This document shows positions 8,587 through 17,903 of a DNA stretch of 64,000 nt, one piece after another (within the stretch, counting starts at the first letter, position 1; each line of letters starts with the position of its first letter). The DNA comes from Planctomycetales bacterium (GTDB taxonomy: Bacteria; Planctomycetota; Planctomycetia; Isosphaerales; Isosphaeraceae). The stretch is from assembly GCA_027452145.1 (NCBI GenBank), contig DAIDHB010000026.1, forward strand, positions 1-64,000, written 5' to 3'. Under the pieces are notes generated by a model. It saw only the letters and a list, made by a program, of their open reading frames with translations, made no database searches and was not told the DNA's origin. A program made the translations under genes and the position numbers.

Positions 8587-9537
8587 GTGACGCCGATTGT
8601 CGTGACTCGCGCGCCTGCGATCGCGCCCCCGCCGTTCCTGCCGCTGGCGATCGACGCCGCGCGGGGGACGGGGGCCTCGGCCATCCTGATCCTCCCCGAG
8701 GGTCCGATGGACTGGGACGCCCTGCGCCTGCACTCGCACGACACCGACGTCCCCGTTCTGGTCGCCAGTGCCTCGCAGCGCCAGCTCGAGGCGGTGCGCC
8801 GCGCCGGCCTGGCTGCCATCGAGGTCGAGCCGACCGAGGCCGCGATCGCCGACCGGATCAGCCTGGCGTTGATCGAGGCCGTCGCCAATGACCGCCTCCA
8901 GGCCGGCGACCGCGTGGTCGTGGTCTATTCCGGGTTCGAGGCCGAGGCGCTCGACTCGCTGAGCGTGATTCGCCTGGGCGAGCACCTCGAGCGATTGACC
9001 TCGCGGGACCTGCGGGCGCTCGAGACCTCGGTGCCCTTCGAGACCCTCAAGGCCGTGGTCGACACGGCCGTCGAGATCGGCCGCGAGGGCCGCGAGGGGA
9101 AGGCGGTCGGCACCCTGATCGTCGTCGGCGATGCGCGCAACGTCCTGGCGCACACCCAGCCGCTGGGCTTCGACCCGTTCAAGGGCTACCGCCGCAAGGA
9201 GCGGAACGTCCGCGACCTGCGGGTCCGCGAGGCGATCAAGGAAATCGCGCAGCTCGACGGGGCCTTCGTCGTCGCGCGGGACGGCACCGTCGAGGCCGCC
9301 TGCCGCCTGATCGACGCCCCCATGACCGGCCTGACCCTGCCCAAGGGCCTGGGCACCCGCCACTGGGCCGCGGCCGCGATCACCGACGCCACCCGCGCCC
9401 TGGCGGTCGTAGTCAGCCAGTCCAACGGCACGGTGCGGCTGTTCCAGAACGGCGAGAGCATCCTCCGCATCGCCCCCATGCGCCACGCCCGCGCCATGAA
9501 GTGGCAGGACGCCGAGACCGAGCCGGTGTCGTCGTGA
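8587..9537 (+). CDS. diadenylate cyclase, DacZ-like (pyruvate-kinase-like domain + DisA_N)
   Basis: A 316-residue protein starting at GTG 8587, which follows a weak GCGAGG site. Residues about 10-115 look like the C-terminal domain of pyruvate kinase (ASAILILPEGPMDWDALRL, then VPVLVASASQRQLEAV). Residues about 125-316 are a DisA_N-type diadenylate cyclase domain with the substrate motif LDGAFVVARDG near residue 223 and LGTRHWAAAAIT near residue 257. This order matches the archaeal DacZ and related bacterial c-di-AMP synthases. In most cyclases the second motif is R-H-R; here it is R-H-W, which may change activity. The likely product is cyclic di-AMP, a signal for potassium and osmotic balance. 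It converges with purU. Confidence 0.8.
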   Translation: MTPIVVTRAPAIAPPPFLPLAIDAARGTGASAILILPEGPMDWDALRLHSHDTDVPVLVASASQRQLEAVRRAGLAAIEVEPTEAAIADRISLALIEAVANDRLQAGDRVVVVYSGFEAEALDSLSVIRLGEHLERLTSRDLRALETSVPFETLKAVVDTAVEIGREGREGKAVGTLIVVGDARNVLAHTQPLGFDPFKGYRRKERNVRDLRVREAIKEIAQLDGAFVVARDGTVEAACRLIDAPMTGLTLPKGLGTRHWAAAAITDATRALAVVVSQSNGTVRLFQNGESILRIAPMRHARAMKWQDAETEPVSS

Positions 9538-9538
9538 A

Positions 9539-9766
<228 letters not shown>

Positions 9767-10624
9767 TCAGGAAAACACCACCGTCCGCACCCCGTCCACC
9801 AGCACCCGATCCTCCAGGTGCCAGCGGACGGCCTGGGCCAGCACGCGGCGCTCGACCTCGCGGCCGATCCGGATCATGTCCTCGACGCCGTCCCGGTGCG
9901 AGATCCTCGCGATGTCCTGGTGGATGATCGGCCCGGCGTCGAGCTCGGCGGTGACGTAGTGCGCCGTCGCGCCAATGACCTTGACGCCACGCGCATAAGC
10001 CTGGTGATACGGGCTCGCCCCAATGAACGCGGGCAGGAACGAGTGGTGGATGTTGATCACCGGCCGGCCGATCGCGTCGAGCATCTCGGCCGAAAGGATC
10101 TGCATGTAACGCGCCAGCACGACCACGTCGACCGCATGCTGCCGGAGCAAGTCGACGACCTGCGCCTCCTGCTCGGCCTTCGCCCCTTTTGCCACGGGCA
10201 GATGATGATAGGCGATCCCGTGCGCCTGGACCTTCCCGGCGAGATCCGGGTGATTCGAGATCACCAGCGGGATCTCCGCGTCGAGCTCGCCGGATTCCCA
10301 CCGCCAGAGAAGATCGAGGAGGCAGTGGGCATACTTGGAAACGAGGATCGCCATGCGCCTCGGCCGTTCGCCGTGATGGACCCGCCAGGTCATCCCGTGC
10401 TGCCGGGCGAGGGGGGCCAAGGCCGCGTCGAACTCATCCGGCCCGAGGCCGAATCCGGCGCGTTCGATCTCCATCCGCATGAAGAACCGGCTGCCCGGCG
10501 GCTCGCTGACATGCTGGTCGGCGTCGACAATATTGCCGTTGTGCAGCGCGATGAAGTTCGAGGCGGCCGCCACCACGCCGCGGTGGTCGGGGCAATCGAT
10601 CAGCAGCCGGATATTCGGGCTCAT
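9767..10624 (-). CDS. purU: formyltetrahydrofolate deformylase
   Basis: A 285-residue protein, the usual length for PurU. Residues 1-80 are an ACT-like regulatory domain (LLIDCPDHRGVVAAASNFIA, then NGNIVDADQHV). Residues about 90-285 are a formyltransferase-type domain with ISNHPDLAG, the conserved VVLARYMQIL, the catalytic NIHHSFLPAF block and a late GATAHYVTAELDAGPIIHQD segment. PurU hydrolyses 10-formyl-THF to THF and formate and supplies formate for the PurT step of purine synthesis and balances one-carbon pools. The start ATG 10624 has only a weak AGGA upstream. The stop codon abuts an inverted heptamer array. Confidence 0.95.
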   Translation of the reverse strand: MSPNIRLLIDCPDHRGVVAAASNFIALHNGNIVDADQHVSEPPGSRFFMRMEIERAGFGLGPDEFDAALAPLARQHGMTWRVHHGERPRRMAILVSKYAHCLLDLLWRWESGELDAEIPLVISNHPDLAGKVQAHGIAYHHLPVAKGAKAEQEAQVVDLLRQHAVDVVVLARYMQILSAEMLDAIGRPVINIHHSFLPAFIGASPYHQAYARGVKVIGATAHYVTAELDAGPIIHQDIARISHRDGVEDMIRIGREVERRVLAQAVRWHLEDRVLVDGVRTVVFS

Positions 10625-10686
10625 GAATGAGATCCTGTCGAGGATTGTCCAGTTCCATGGACTGACAGACTACGGAGAGCGGGCGA

Positions 10687-10753
10687 CGGACAACAGAGAG
10701 CAAAAAACCAGGAGCAAAAACCAAAAACGGACAACGGACAACCGACAAAAAGT
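10687..10753. repeat. A-rich heptamer repeat (ACGGACA) in spacer
   Basis: The spacer before purU contains repeated words ACGGACA / ACCGACA and AGCAAAAACC. They resemble, in reverse complement, the TCCGTGG array near 6921. No inverted partner is seen within this spacer, unlike at 9539 or 13456. Confidence 0.5.
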
Positions 10754-11710
10754 CTAAACCTCGAGCACAATCTTACCGCGCACGTGCCCCTGTTCGCTGA
10801 GGCGGTGCGCCGCGACGGCCTGCTCGAGGGGGAAGGTGTGGCTGACGGTGGGCGTCACGCGGCCGTCGTCGGCGAGCCGGCCGAGGGTCGCGATGTCGGC
10901 CCCTTCGGGCTTCGCCCAGAGGAACCGGGCCCGGCGCGCCCGGGGGACGACCAGCCCGGCGGCTGTCTGCACGGCGCCCCAGAACAAGGTGCCGGGACCG
11001 GGCACGGTGGTGACGTAAGAGCCTCCCGGCTCAAGCGAGCCGCGACATGCGGCGAACGAGCTGGAGGCCACGGCGTCGAGGATCACGTGATACCGATCGC
11101 CCAGCCGGGTGAAGTCCTCGCGGGTGTAGTCGATAACCCGGTTGGCGCCGAGCGACCGGACGAATTCGACGTTCGACGGCCCGCACGTCGACGTCACGGT
11201 CGCGCCCATCGCGGCGGCGACCTGCACGCCGAAATGTCCCACGCCCCCGGCCCCGCCGGTGATCAGCGCCGAATCGCCCTCGAGCAGCCGTCCGTGATCG
11301 CGGAGCGCCTGGAGCGCCGTGCATCCGGCGATCGGCAGGCAGGCCGCCTGCGCGAAGCTGAGCGAGTTCGGCTTCGTCGCGGCGGCCGACTCGTTCACGA
11401 CGGCTCGCGAGGCGTAACCGCCCCCGCGCTTCAGGTCGACGAACGCCACGACCGCGTCGCCGGGTCGGAACCGCGTCACGCCCGGCCCGACCGCCGCGAC
11501 CTCGCCGGCGATGTCCCCGCCCGGGATGTACGGGAACCTTAGGTGCAGGATCAGCTTCAGGTCGCCCCGGCGGATCTTCCAGTCGACCGGGTTGACCGAC
11601 GCCGCCCGCACGTCCACCAGCAGCTCGCCGGGGCCCGGCACGGGGTCGGGCCGCTCGTCCGGCCGCAGCCGGTCGGCGCCGCCGTAACCGTCGATCACCA
11701 TGGCCCTCAT
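10754..11710 (-). CDS. zinc-independent medium-chain dehydrogenase (quinone oxidoreductase type)
   Basis: A 318-residue protein of the medium-chain dehydrogenase/reductase superfamily. The N-terminal GroES-like domain has VRAASVNPVDWKIRRGD and YIPGGDIAGEVAAVGPGVTRF. The Rossmann domain carries ALITGGAGGVGHFGVQVAAA near residue 145, which binds NADP(H). The zinc-binding cysteines and histidine of alcohol dehydrogenases are absent, as in quinone oxidoreductases. It probably reduces quinones or enones with NADPH. A GGAG site precedes ATG 11710. It is separated by a 225-bp spacer from a divergent small HTH gene. Confidence 0.9.
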   Translation of the reverse strand: MRAMVIDGYGGADRLRPDERPDPVPGPGELLVDVRAASVNPVDWKIRRGDLKLILHLRFPYIPGGDIAGEVAAVGPGVTRFRPGDAVVAFVDLKRGGGYASRAVVNESAAATKPNSLSFAQAACLPIAGCTALQALRDHGRLLEGDSALITGGAGGVGHFGVQVAAAMGATVTSTCGPSNVEFVRSLGANRVIDYTREDFTRLGDRYHVILDAVASSSFAACRGSLEPGGSYVTTVPGPGTLFWGAVQTAAGLVVPRARRARFLWAKPEGADIATLGRLADDGRVTPTVSHTFPLEQAVAAHRLSEQGHVRGKIVLEV

Positions 11711-11935
11711 GCCGCGTCTCCGCTCGCTCGATTACGACTCGATCCCGCAAAACACGCCCCGAACCGCTCCAGATCCTACCACGAACGACCCGGCGCCACC
11801 CTCCGGTCACCCTCCTCCTCGCCCCTCGCCCCTGGTACCTCGATCCTCACAGGGGCCATCGTGCGCCCGGATGACGCTCTAATCCCATGGGCGGGACGGG
11901 TCGAGGCAAGACCGGCCGCCGGGGAGAGCCAGGGG

Positions 11936-12190
11936 ATGAACGAAGGATCGAGCCAGGACGCTCGGTATCACACGCCGGAGGAGATCGCGGTGATGCTGGG
12001 TGGGATCAGCGTCAAGACGCTCAACGACCTGATCCGCGACCGGAGTGTCGAGACGACCACGCTGGGCTACGCGCCCCCGTCGCGCAAGGGCGGCCCGCGC
12101 CGGCGGCTCTGGGGCATGACCGACGCGCAGCTCGACGCGCTGATGGCCCTGCGCCGTCGCCGCGGCCGGGACAATGAGATCGTCTCCTGA
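11936..12190 (+). CDS. small helix-turn-helix (excisionase/MerR-like) protein
   Basis: An 84-residue protein. The central part YHTPEEIAVMLGGISVKTLN resembles the helix-turn-helix of excisionase or MerR-type DNA-binding proteins, where a T-x-x-E-x-A-x-x-L pattern is followed by a second helix. The next part is basic (PPSRKGGPRRRLWGM), and the C-terminal helix is acidic then Arg-rich. The start ATG 11936 is preceded by an AGGGG stretch. It is divergent from the dehydrogenase and converges with the AI-2E permease after a 42-bp gap. It could regulate the dehydrogenase; no operator was identified. Confidence 0.62.
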   Translation: MNEGSSQDARYHTPEEIAVMLGGISVKTLNDLIRDRSVETTTLGYAPPSRKGGPRRRLWGMTDAQLDALMALRRRRGRDNEIVS

Positions 12191-12232
12191 GAGCACGCGG
12201 TGGGCTGGCGCGCGACACGCACACGCACGCTC

Positions 12233-13435
12233 TCATGCCGTCGTCCCAGCGGGCTCCGCCGCGCCGGGCTCTCGCGGTCCGGGCTGGTCGAGCGCCTCGC
12301 CCGGTGATGCGGAAGACGTCGCGGCCCCGGGGTCCGTCGGAGCGACGAGGGCATCGGCAATCGGGCCGGCGTCGGGCGAGCGCCAGTCGACCGACATCAG
12401 CTCGGCCCATCGGTTCAATTCGGGCACGGCCTGGAAGACGACCTTGAGGCTCACCGTGATCGGCATGGCGAGGATCAGCCCGACCAGGCCCCAGAGATAG
12501 CCCCAGAACAAACAGGCGATCAGCACGGTCGTGCCGTTGAGGTCCAGCGACCGGCCCATCACCAGCGGCGTGATCACGTATTCCTCGACCCCCAGCACCG
12601 CCAGGTACATCGCCGCGACGAGCAGCGCATCGCCCATCGAGCCGCTCTGGCCCAGGACGATCAGGGTCGGCAGCGCCCCGCCGATCATCTGGCCGATGTA
12701 CGGCACGAAGTTCGTGAACGCCGCCACGAGCCCCAGCACGAACGCGAAGTGCACGTCCAGGAACCATAATCCCAGCGCCACCACGATCCCCAGGCCGGCG
12801 TTGAGCAGCGACCGGGCGACCAGGTACGCGCGGATCTTCCGCGTGATCTGGCCGAGCATGGCCTCGGCGGCTGTCGCCTCGCCCGGCGTCCGGGCGAAGA
12901 ACCGCACCACCTTGGCGGAGAGCATCGGGCCCTCCAGCAGCAGGAAGATCACCAGCGCCAGCACGATGAAGCCCTGGACGACCCAGACGGTGAAGTCCGT
13001 GAGGCCGTAGCTGAGCGCGTCGATCAACAGCGCCCGATTTGTATCCCCCAGCCGGTCGATCGTCCCCGGCTCGGGCAGCACGGCGCGGAGATACGGCTGG
13101 GCGCGCACCAGCTCGCTGATCCGGCGGCTGACCTGACCGGCCAGGCGCTCGATGTCGGCGGGCAGGGTGTATGTGGCGCGTACCAAACCCTCGGCTGTCA
13201 GGCTCGCCAGGTACAGCCCGCCGACGACCAGGATCAGAAACACCGCGAGCGCACCCAGCGGCCCGTACGGCAGGTGCGAACGCACCAGTCGCGCCATTGG
13301 GGCGAGCATGCAGGTCAGCACCAGCGCGACAGCGACCGGGATCAGGATCGCCTTCAGCAGCGACAACGCCGCGATGACGGCCAGGACGGCCAGCACCACC
13401 AGGGCCCGGTTACCGTCCGCCGGCCGTCGTTCCAC
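12233..13435 (-). CDS. AI-2E family (PerM/UPF0118) membrane transporter
   Basis: A 400-residue integral membrane protein. There is a pair of N-terminal hydrophobic segments (ALVVLAVLAVIAALSLLKAI and VAVALVLTCMLAPMARLV), then a third (LGALAVFLILVVGGLYLASL), a soluble helical middle of about 80 residues and four to five more segments with the family signature FVPYIGQMIGGALPTL near residue 240 and the PxxMG-type motif ITPLVMGRSLDLNG. The C-terminal tail is rich in Ala, Pro and Gly. Members export small molecules or ions; the substrate is unknown here. The start is GTG 13435, with GAGGAG ten bases upstream. Confidence 0.9.
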   Translation of the reverse strand: MERRPADGNRALVVLAVLAVIAALSLLKAILIPVAVALVLTCMLAPMARLVRSHLPYGPLGALAVFLILVVGGLYLASLTAEGLVRATYTLPADIERLAGQVSRRISELVRAQPYLRAVLPEPGTIDRLGDTNRALLIDALSYGLTDFTVWVVQGFIVLALVIFLLLEGPMLSAKVVRFFARTPGEATAAEAMLGQITRKIRAYLVARSLLNAGLGIVVALGLWFLDVHFAFVLGLVAAFTNFVPYIGQMIGGALPTLIVLGQSGSMGDALLVAAMYLAVLGVEEYVITPLVMGRSLDLNGTTVLIACLFWGYLWGLVGLILAMPITVSLKVVFQAVPELNRWAELMSVDWRSPDAGPIADALVAPTDPGAATSSASPGEALDQPGPREPGAAEPAGTTA

Positions 13436-13455
13436 TGGCCCTTATCTCCTCTTTA

Positions 13456-13599
13456 GTCATTGGTCATTGGTCATTGGTCATTGGTTCGCTGTCGCGGATG
13501 TCCGGGGCCGCTTCGGAATGACCCGTCGATCGATGGACGCCCCGCGAGGGCACGAGGGACGGCAGCCCCACCAATGACCAATGCCCAATGACCAATGAC
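13456..13599. repeat. inverted pair of heptamer arrays (TCATTGG)
   Basis: Left array 13456-13485 contains four TCATTGG units; right array 13570-13599 is its reverse complement over 30 bases with one mismatch. The right array ends one base before the stop codon of the next gene (13601-13603), and the left array lies about 20 bp upstream of the AI-2E start. The 84 bp between them hold no gene. The layout is the same as at 9539-9766 but with a different heptamer. Confidence 0.8.
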
Positions 13600-13600
13600 A

Positions 13601-14677
13601 TTACTGAGGCTGCTTCGACGCATGCGCCTCGATGTCGTTCCAGTTCATCCCGCGGAAGACGTCCCTGGCGGCGGACTGGAGTCCCTGGCCGCTCTTATCC
13701 AGGCTGGTCGGGGGCGTGCGAGACGGGTTGAGCTCGTCGCGGATCGCCGAGAGAAGCGCCGCGAGCCGGCGATAGATCTCGAGCTGGTGGTCGGACGTGG
13801 CCCGGCCGAAGCGAAGGTTGTACGCGTTCATGAAGGTGATCAGGTCGCCGACCGTGCGCTCCTTGCCGTCCTCGAGCTCGCCGAGGAACTTCTGCATGCT
13901 CGGGTCGTTGAGCATCCGGTTGAGGCTGGCGAGCGTGTGCAGGTAGTTGATCGCCTCCCTGTAGCCGGGGTCGAACTCACCGGTGTTCTTCAGGAACTTG
14001 GCCCGGAGGTTGGCGACGGCCTCGTGGATCTTGTGGCGGGTCTCGAGCGAGACGTTCCCCCTGGCGTCCTCCTTGAGGGCCGGCTCGACGGCCGAGCGGA
14101 GGGCGTTGCGCTCGTCGACATAGCGGTCGTCCATCAGGAGCGTCGGGACGGCCGAGCCGGTCGCGGTCATCTGGTCGATGCAGGCGGTGAGCGCCTCCGA
14201 GTTCCACTCGAAGGGGATCTCGCGAATGGCCGCCGGACTGAGCGGGGCCTTCGCGGCCGAGACCTTGCTGACGCCCGGATCCACGTCGTAGATCTGGTCG
14301 AGCAGGGCATTCAGGGTCGCGCCGCTCTCCAGGTGCCGGGCGGCGACTTTCTCGTCGCGGCGGGCCTCGGCCTCGGCGTCGGCTTCCTTCTGGTCCTGGC
14401 GCAACACCCGCTGTCGCGCCCGCAGGGCCTTGTTCCACTTGATCGTGTTATCGATCTCGATCGACTGCGCCTTGGCCCGGTCGATCAGGTAGACGCCCCG
14501 GCCTCGGGCGTACGAGCCCAGCCCCGTCATGTAGGCGGCCGCCGGGTCGCCGCCCCAGCCGGCCATCCCGTAGTTGCCGTACGAGCCGGGATAATACCAC
14601 CCCTGGGCGCTCGCGTCCGCGGCCGTCAGGCCCAGGCCGAGCACCAGTCCGGCCGCGATCGTCACGTACCGTCGCAT
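13601..14677 (-). CDS. exported helical protein, unknown function
   Basis: A 358-residue protein starting at ATG 14677, with GGGAGA ten bases upstream. It has a signal peptide (MRRYVTIAAGLVLGLGLTAA, cleaved near ASAQG), then a short Tyr/Gly-rich stretch (GWYYPGSYGNYGMAG). Residues about 55-140 are charged and helical with an Arg/Gln/Glu-rich stretch (RVLRQDQKEADAEAEARRDE), likely a coiled coil. The rest is also helical. I recognise no domain. It is common for planctomycetes to export such proteins. A 16-bp hairpin lies in the spacer upstream, before the OPT transporter gene. Confidence 0.7.
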   Translation of the reverse strand: MRRYVTIAAGLVLGLGLTAADASAQGWYYPGSYGNYGMAGWGGDPAAAYMTGLGSYARGRGVYLIDRAKAQSIEIDNTIKWNKALRARQRVLRQDQKEADAEAEARRDEKVAARHLESGATLNALLDQIYDVDPGVSKVSAAKAPLSPAAIREIPFEWNSEALTACIDQMTATGSAVPTLLMDDRYVDERNALRSAVEPALKEDARGNVSLETRHKIHEAVANLRAKFLKNTGEFDPGYREAINYLHTLASLNRMLNDPSMQKFLGELEDGKERTVGDLITFMNAYNLRFGRATSDHQLEIYRRLAALLSAIRDELNPSRTPPTSLDKSGQGLQSAARDVFRGMNWNDIEAHASKQPQ

Positions 14678-14757
14678 GATGTGTGTCTCCCGTTGGCATT
14701 GGCAGTTGACCGCGGGCGGCCCGCAACGCGAATCGGCGCGGGCCGCCCTGACAATCG

Positions 14758-14813
14758 CTGACAAAACGGGGACTGGCTCCGAGTCTTCAAGCTGCCTGTC
14801 CCCGTTCTGTCAG
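14758..14813. repeat. hairpin with GTCCCCGTTTTGTCAG arms
   Basis: The arms 14758-14773 and 14798-14813 (CTGACAAAACGGGGAC and its complement) pair over 16 bases with one mismatch, with a 24-nt loop. It sits in the spacer between the OPT transporter (ends 14874) and the exported protein (starts 14677), so it could end the transporter transcript. The sequence looks like a dispersed planctomycete repeat, but only one copy is in this window. Confidence 0.6.
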
Positions 14814-14873
14814 GACCTCTTACCATCCACCATACCGCGCATCGAGGGCCAGGGTCAGGGGCCAGGACCAGGT

Positions 14874-17126
14874 TCAGGTAATCTCGCCGAGCCGCGCCTC
14901 CTCCCCTTTCTCCGGCGGATCCGCGACCGGCCGGCGGCCGGCCAGCGCGACGACCAGCAGGATCGCCGCCAGCACGCCGAAGGCCCCGATGGCCGGCAGG
15001 CGGTAGATCGTCTCCTTCTGGGCGTTCTCCATCGAGAAGTCGAACATCTTGCCCACGCTCTCGAACACCTTGAGCAGCGCGATGATGATCCCCGCCAGCG
15101 AGCCGCCGGCGATCAGGCCGGTGGACATCAATGTGCCGGGGCTGGTCTCGGACTCCTCGGCGCTGAATCGGCGGACGCGGTCGACCAGCCACCGCAGCAC
15201 GCCGCCGATGAAGATCGGCATCGTCGTCGCCAGCGGCAGGTACACGCCCACGGCGAACGCCAGCGCCGAGACCCCCGCCAGTTGCATCACCACGGCCAGC
15301 ACCGCGCCTAAAACCACCAGGCCCCACGGAAGCTTCTGCTCCATGATCCCCTTGACCAGCGTGGCGAAGATCTGCGGCGTCGGCGGGTTGAACTTCTTGA
15401 TGTCGCCGCCCGAGGCCGTCTTCGTCATCTGGCCGCCGATGCCCGGGTCGCGACGATAATGCGCCTGGCCCGACTCGTCGACCAGGAAGTCGCCCGGTAC
15501 GCCCGGCTTCGCGATCGTCGCCGGCCAGAGCCGGTACGTCTTGCCGTCGGGGCCGACGATCGACCCGCCCAGCTCCTGCGGCGCGGCCTTCTGCGTCGGC
15601 AGCTCGTCGGGTTTGTCGGTGTAGGTCGTATAGGCCCAGTTCATCAACAGCAGCGTGCCGCCGATCACGACGGCCGAGGTCAATGCCCCGACCAGAATCG
15701 CCACCTGCTGCCGCCACGGCGTGGCGCCGACGAGGTATCCGGTCTTGAGGTCCTGCGAGGTCGTGCCGCCGTTCGACGACGCCACGCAGACCACGCCCGC
15801 GATCGACATCGCCGTCAGCCGGTACTCGGGCCCGACCCACCCCAGCAGGACGAAGATCAGGCAGGTCAATAGCAGCGTGGCGATCGTCATCCCCGAGATC
15901 GGGTTCGACGACGAGCCCACCACGCCCGTGATCCGCGAGCTGACCGTGACGAACAAGAAGCCGAAGAGCACGATCATCGCCCCGCCGATCAGCCGGCCGG
16001 TCAGGTCGGTCGGGATCAGGTGCGAGGCGCCGATCGCCGCGACGAGGCCCAGCGAGCCGAAGACGACGATCCACATCGGCAGGTCGCGCTCGGTCCGCGG
16101 CACGCCGCCGGCGCCGCCCGCGCGGCCCGGCCGGAGGTCGCGCAGGCTCCCCGTGATCGAGGCCAGGATCATCGGCAGCGCGTTGATCATGCTGAGGATC
16201 CCGCCCGCCGCCACGGCGCCGGCGCCGATGTAACGGCCGACGTAATACTTCGAGATCTCGCCCGAGCTCATCACGGCGATCGGCTTCTCGCCGGGCGGAA
16301 GGATGCCAGGCACGCCGTCGCCGAAGAACGAGACCATCGGCACGAGGAACAGCGCCGCCAGGATCCCGCCGCCGACCATCACCGACGCGATCCTGGGCCC
16401 GATGATGTAGCCGACGCCCAGCAGCATCGGCGAGGGCTCGAGCGAGACCTGGGCCTTGTTATAACCCTGGATGCCCGTGACCAGCCGCTCCCAGCCCTCC
16501 GACCACAGCCGCATCGCCTGCATCATGAGCTGGTACAAAAACCCGACGCCGAAGCCCAGGAATACGGTGCGCGCGTTCGACCCGCCCTGCTCGCCGACGA
16601 CCAGCACCTTGGCACACGCGGTCCCCTCGGGGTAGGGCAGGACCCCATGCTGCCGGACGATGAACACCCGCCGCAGCGGGATCATCATCAGGATGCCCAG
16701 CAGGCCGCCGAGCACGGCCACGAGCATCACGCGGGTCCACTCCATCTCGTAGCCCAGCAGGATCAGGGCGGGCATCGTGGCGCCGACGCCGAAGGCGATC
16801 GACTCGCCCGCCGAGCCGGCCGTCTGCACGACGTTGTTCTCGAGTATCGTCGCCCGGCGGATGCCGAAGGCGCTCGAGAGCCCCCGGAAGATCGTGATCG
16901 ACAGCACGGCGACGGGGATCGACGCCGAGACCGTCATCCCCACCTTGAGGAACAGGTACAGCGACGACGCGCCGAAGATGATCCCCAGGAGCGAGCCGAT
17001 GAGCACCGGCCCCAGGGTGAGCTCGGGCGGCTCCTCGCCGGCCGGGACGTACGGCCGGAACGCGCCGGCCTCCTGCGAGTTCGGCCGAACGCTGGGCTCG
17101 TCGCCGGGGATCGTGGCTGTCGACAT
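14874..17126 (-). CDS. OPT-family oligopeptide transporter
   Basis: A 750-residue membrane protein. ATG 17126 is chosen as it follows AGGAGA; the frame is open 25 codons further. The family signatures of OPT transporters are present: an early segment LIGSLLGIIFGASSLYLFLK, VLENNVVQTAGSAGES-like text (LENNVVQTAGSAGES), and a GTACAKVLVVGE segment. At least twelve hydrophobic segments follow the usual two-part pattern. A hydrophilic insertion at about residues 520-600 (DGKTYRLWPATIAKPGVPGD) contains no transmembrane segment and probably faces the outside. It likely imports oligopeptides or metal-chelate peptides by proton symport; the substrate is unknown. Confidence 0.92.
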   Translation of the reverse strand: MSTATIPGDEPSVRPNSQEAGAFRPYVPAGEEPPELTLGPVLIGSLLGIIFGASSLYLFLKVGMTVSASIPVAVLSITIFRGLSSAFGIRRATILENNVVQTAGSAGESIAFGVGATMPALILLGYEMEWTRVMLVAVLGGLLGILMMIPLRRVFIVRQHGVLPYPEGTACAKVLVVGEQGGSNARTVFLGFGVGFLYQLMMQAMRLWSEGWERLVTGIQGYNKAQVSLEPSPMLLGVGYIIGPRIASVMVGGGILAALFLVPMVSFFGDGVPGILPPGEKPIAVMSSGEISKYYVGRYIGAGAVAAGGILSMINALPMILASITGSLRDLRPGRAGGAGGVPRTERDLPMWIVVFGSLGLVAAIGASHLIPTDLTGRLIGGAMIVLFGFLFVTVSSRITGVVGSSSNPISGMTIATLLLTCLIFVLLGWVGPEYRLTAMSIAGVVCVASSNGGTTSQDLKTGYLVGATPWRQQVAILVGALTSAVVIGGTLLLMNWAYTTYTDKPDELPTQKAAPQELGGSIVGPDGKTYRLWPATIAKPGVPGDFLVDESGQAHYRRDPGIGGQMTKTASGGDIKKFNPPTPQIFATLVKGIMEQKLPWGLVVLGAVLAVVMQLAGVSALAFAVGVYLPLATTMPIFIGGVLRWLVDRVRRFSAEESETSPGTLMSTGLIAGGSLAGIIIALLKVFESVGKMFDFSMENAQKETIYRLPAIGAFGVLAAILLVVALAGRRPVADPPEKGEEARLGEIT

Positions 17127-17288
17127 GAGTCGGGCGTCTCCTGCGTCGTCGTGGCTGCAAGGGTCGCGTCGCGTCGCATCGCGTTCGTTGCGTCCGTTCA
17201 TCCGTCCGGAGTCCCGGCGGCCCGCGCGTCGTCGACGCGGGGATCCGGGGCGGTGCCGGGCGCGGGCCGAAGGCCTCTCTTCGTCGCC

Positions 17289-17903
17289 TCAGCGCTTCGG
17301 CAGGATCTCGGCCAGCCGGTTGACGATGTCGCGGAGCACGTCCACGGCGCGGCGGCTGGCGTCGATGTCGCAGATCAAATCGCTCTTGTAGAAGCTCAGG
17401 GTCTTGAACGTCTCGTCGTAGTAGGTCTGGAGCCGGCGGTGGATCACGTCGTCGCTCATGTCGTCGAGCCGGTTTTCCCGCAGGGCGCGGGCGCGAAGGC
17501 GTTCCATCGCCTGCTGGAGGTCGGTGATCTTCAGGTGGAAGATCTGAATGACGTCGAGGGTGCCCTCCAGCCGCTCGGCCTGCGCGTAGTTGCGCGGCAG
17601 CCCGTCGAGGAGCAGGGTGTGGGTGTCGGGCAGGAGCAGCTCCTGCATCTCCATGATCAGCAGGTGTTTCTGGAACATCCGCACGGTCAGGTCGTCGGGC
17701 ACCATCAGGCCCTGCGACGTGTATTTCTCGATCTCCATGCCGAACTTCCCGTGGCGGGGCGTCTTCCGGAAGATGTCGCCCATCGACACGTGAATGAGGC
17801 TCGGCAGGCCGTCGAGGATCGTCCCCTGCGTTCCCTTGCCGCTGCCGGGCATGCCGAACAGGAGGATCGCGTGGTACTTGTGAGGCTCACTCGGTAGGTC
17901 CAT
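17289..17903 (-). CDS. adenylate kinase / nucleoside monophosphate kinase
   Basis: A 204-residue protein from ATG 17903; a GTG nine codons upstream (17930) is a possible alternative. The P-loop GMPGSGKGT is near residue 17. LLLDGLPRNYAQAERLEG near residue 90 matches the substrate-binding block of adenylate kinases (D-G-x-P-R), and RALRENRLDDMSDDVIHRRL holds the arginine-rich lid region. There is no zinc lid. It phosphorylates AMP (or another NMP) with ATP. It may be a second, divergent kinase rather than the main Adk of the organism, since the middle region differs from the standard Adk. Next upstream is a long spacer. Confidence 0.85.
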   Translation of the reverse strand: MDLPSEPHKYHAILLFGMPGSGKGTQGTILDGLPSLIHVSMGDIFRKTPRHGKFGMEIEKYTSQGLMVPDDLTVRMFQKHLLIMEMQELLLPDTHTLLLDGLPRNYAQAERLEGTLDVIQIFHLKITDLQQAMERLRARALRENRLDDMSDDVIHRRLQTYYDETFKTLSFYKSDLICDIDASRRAVDVLRDIVNRLAEILPKR

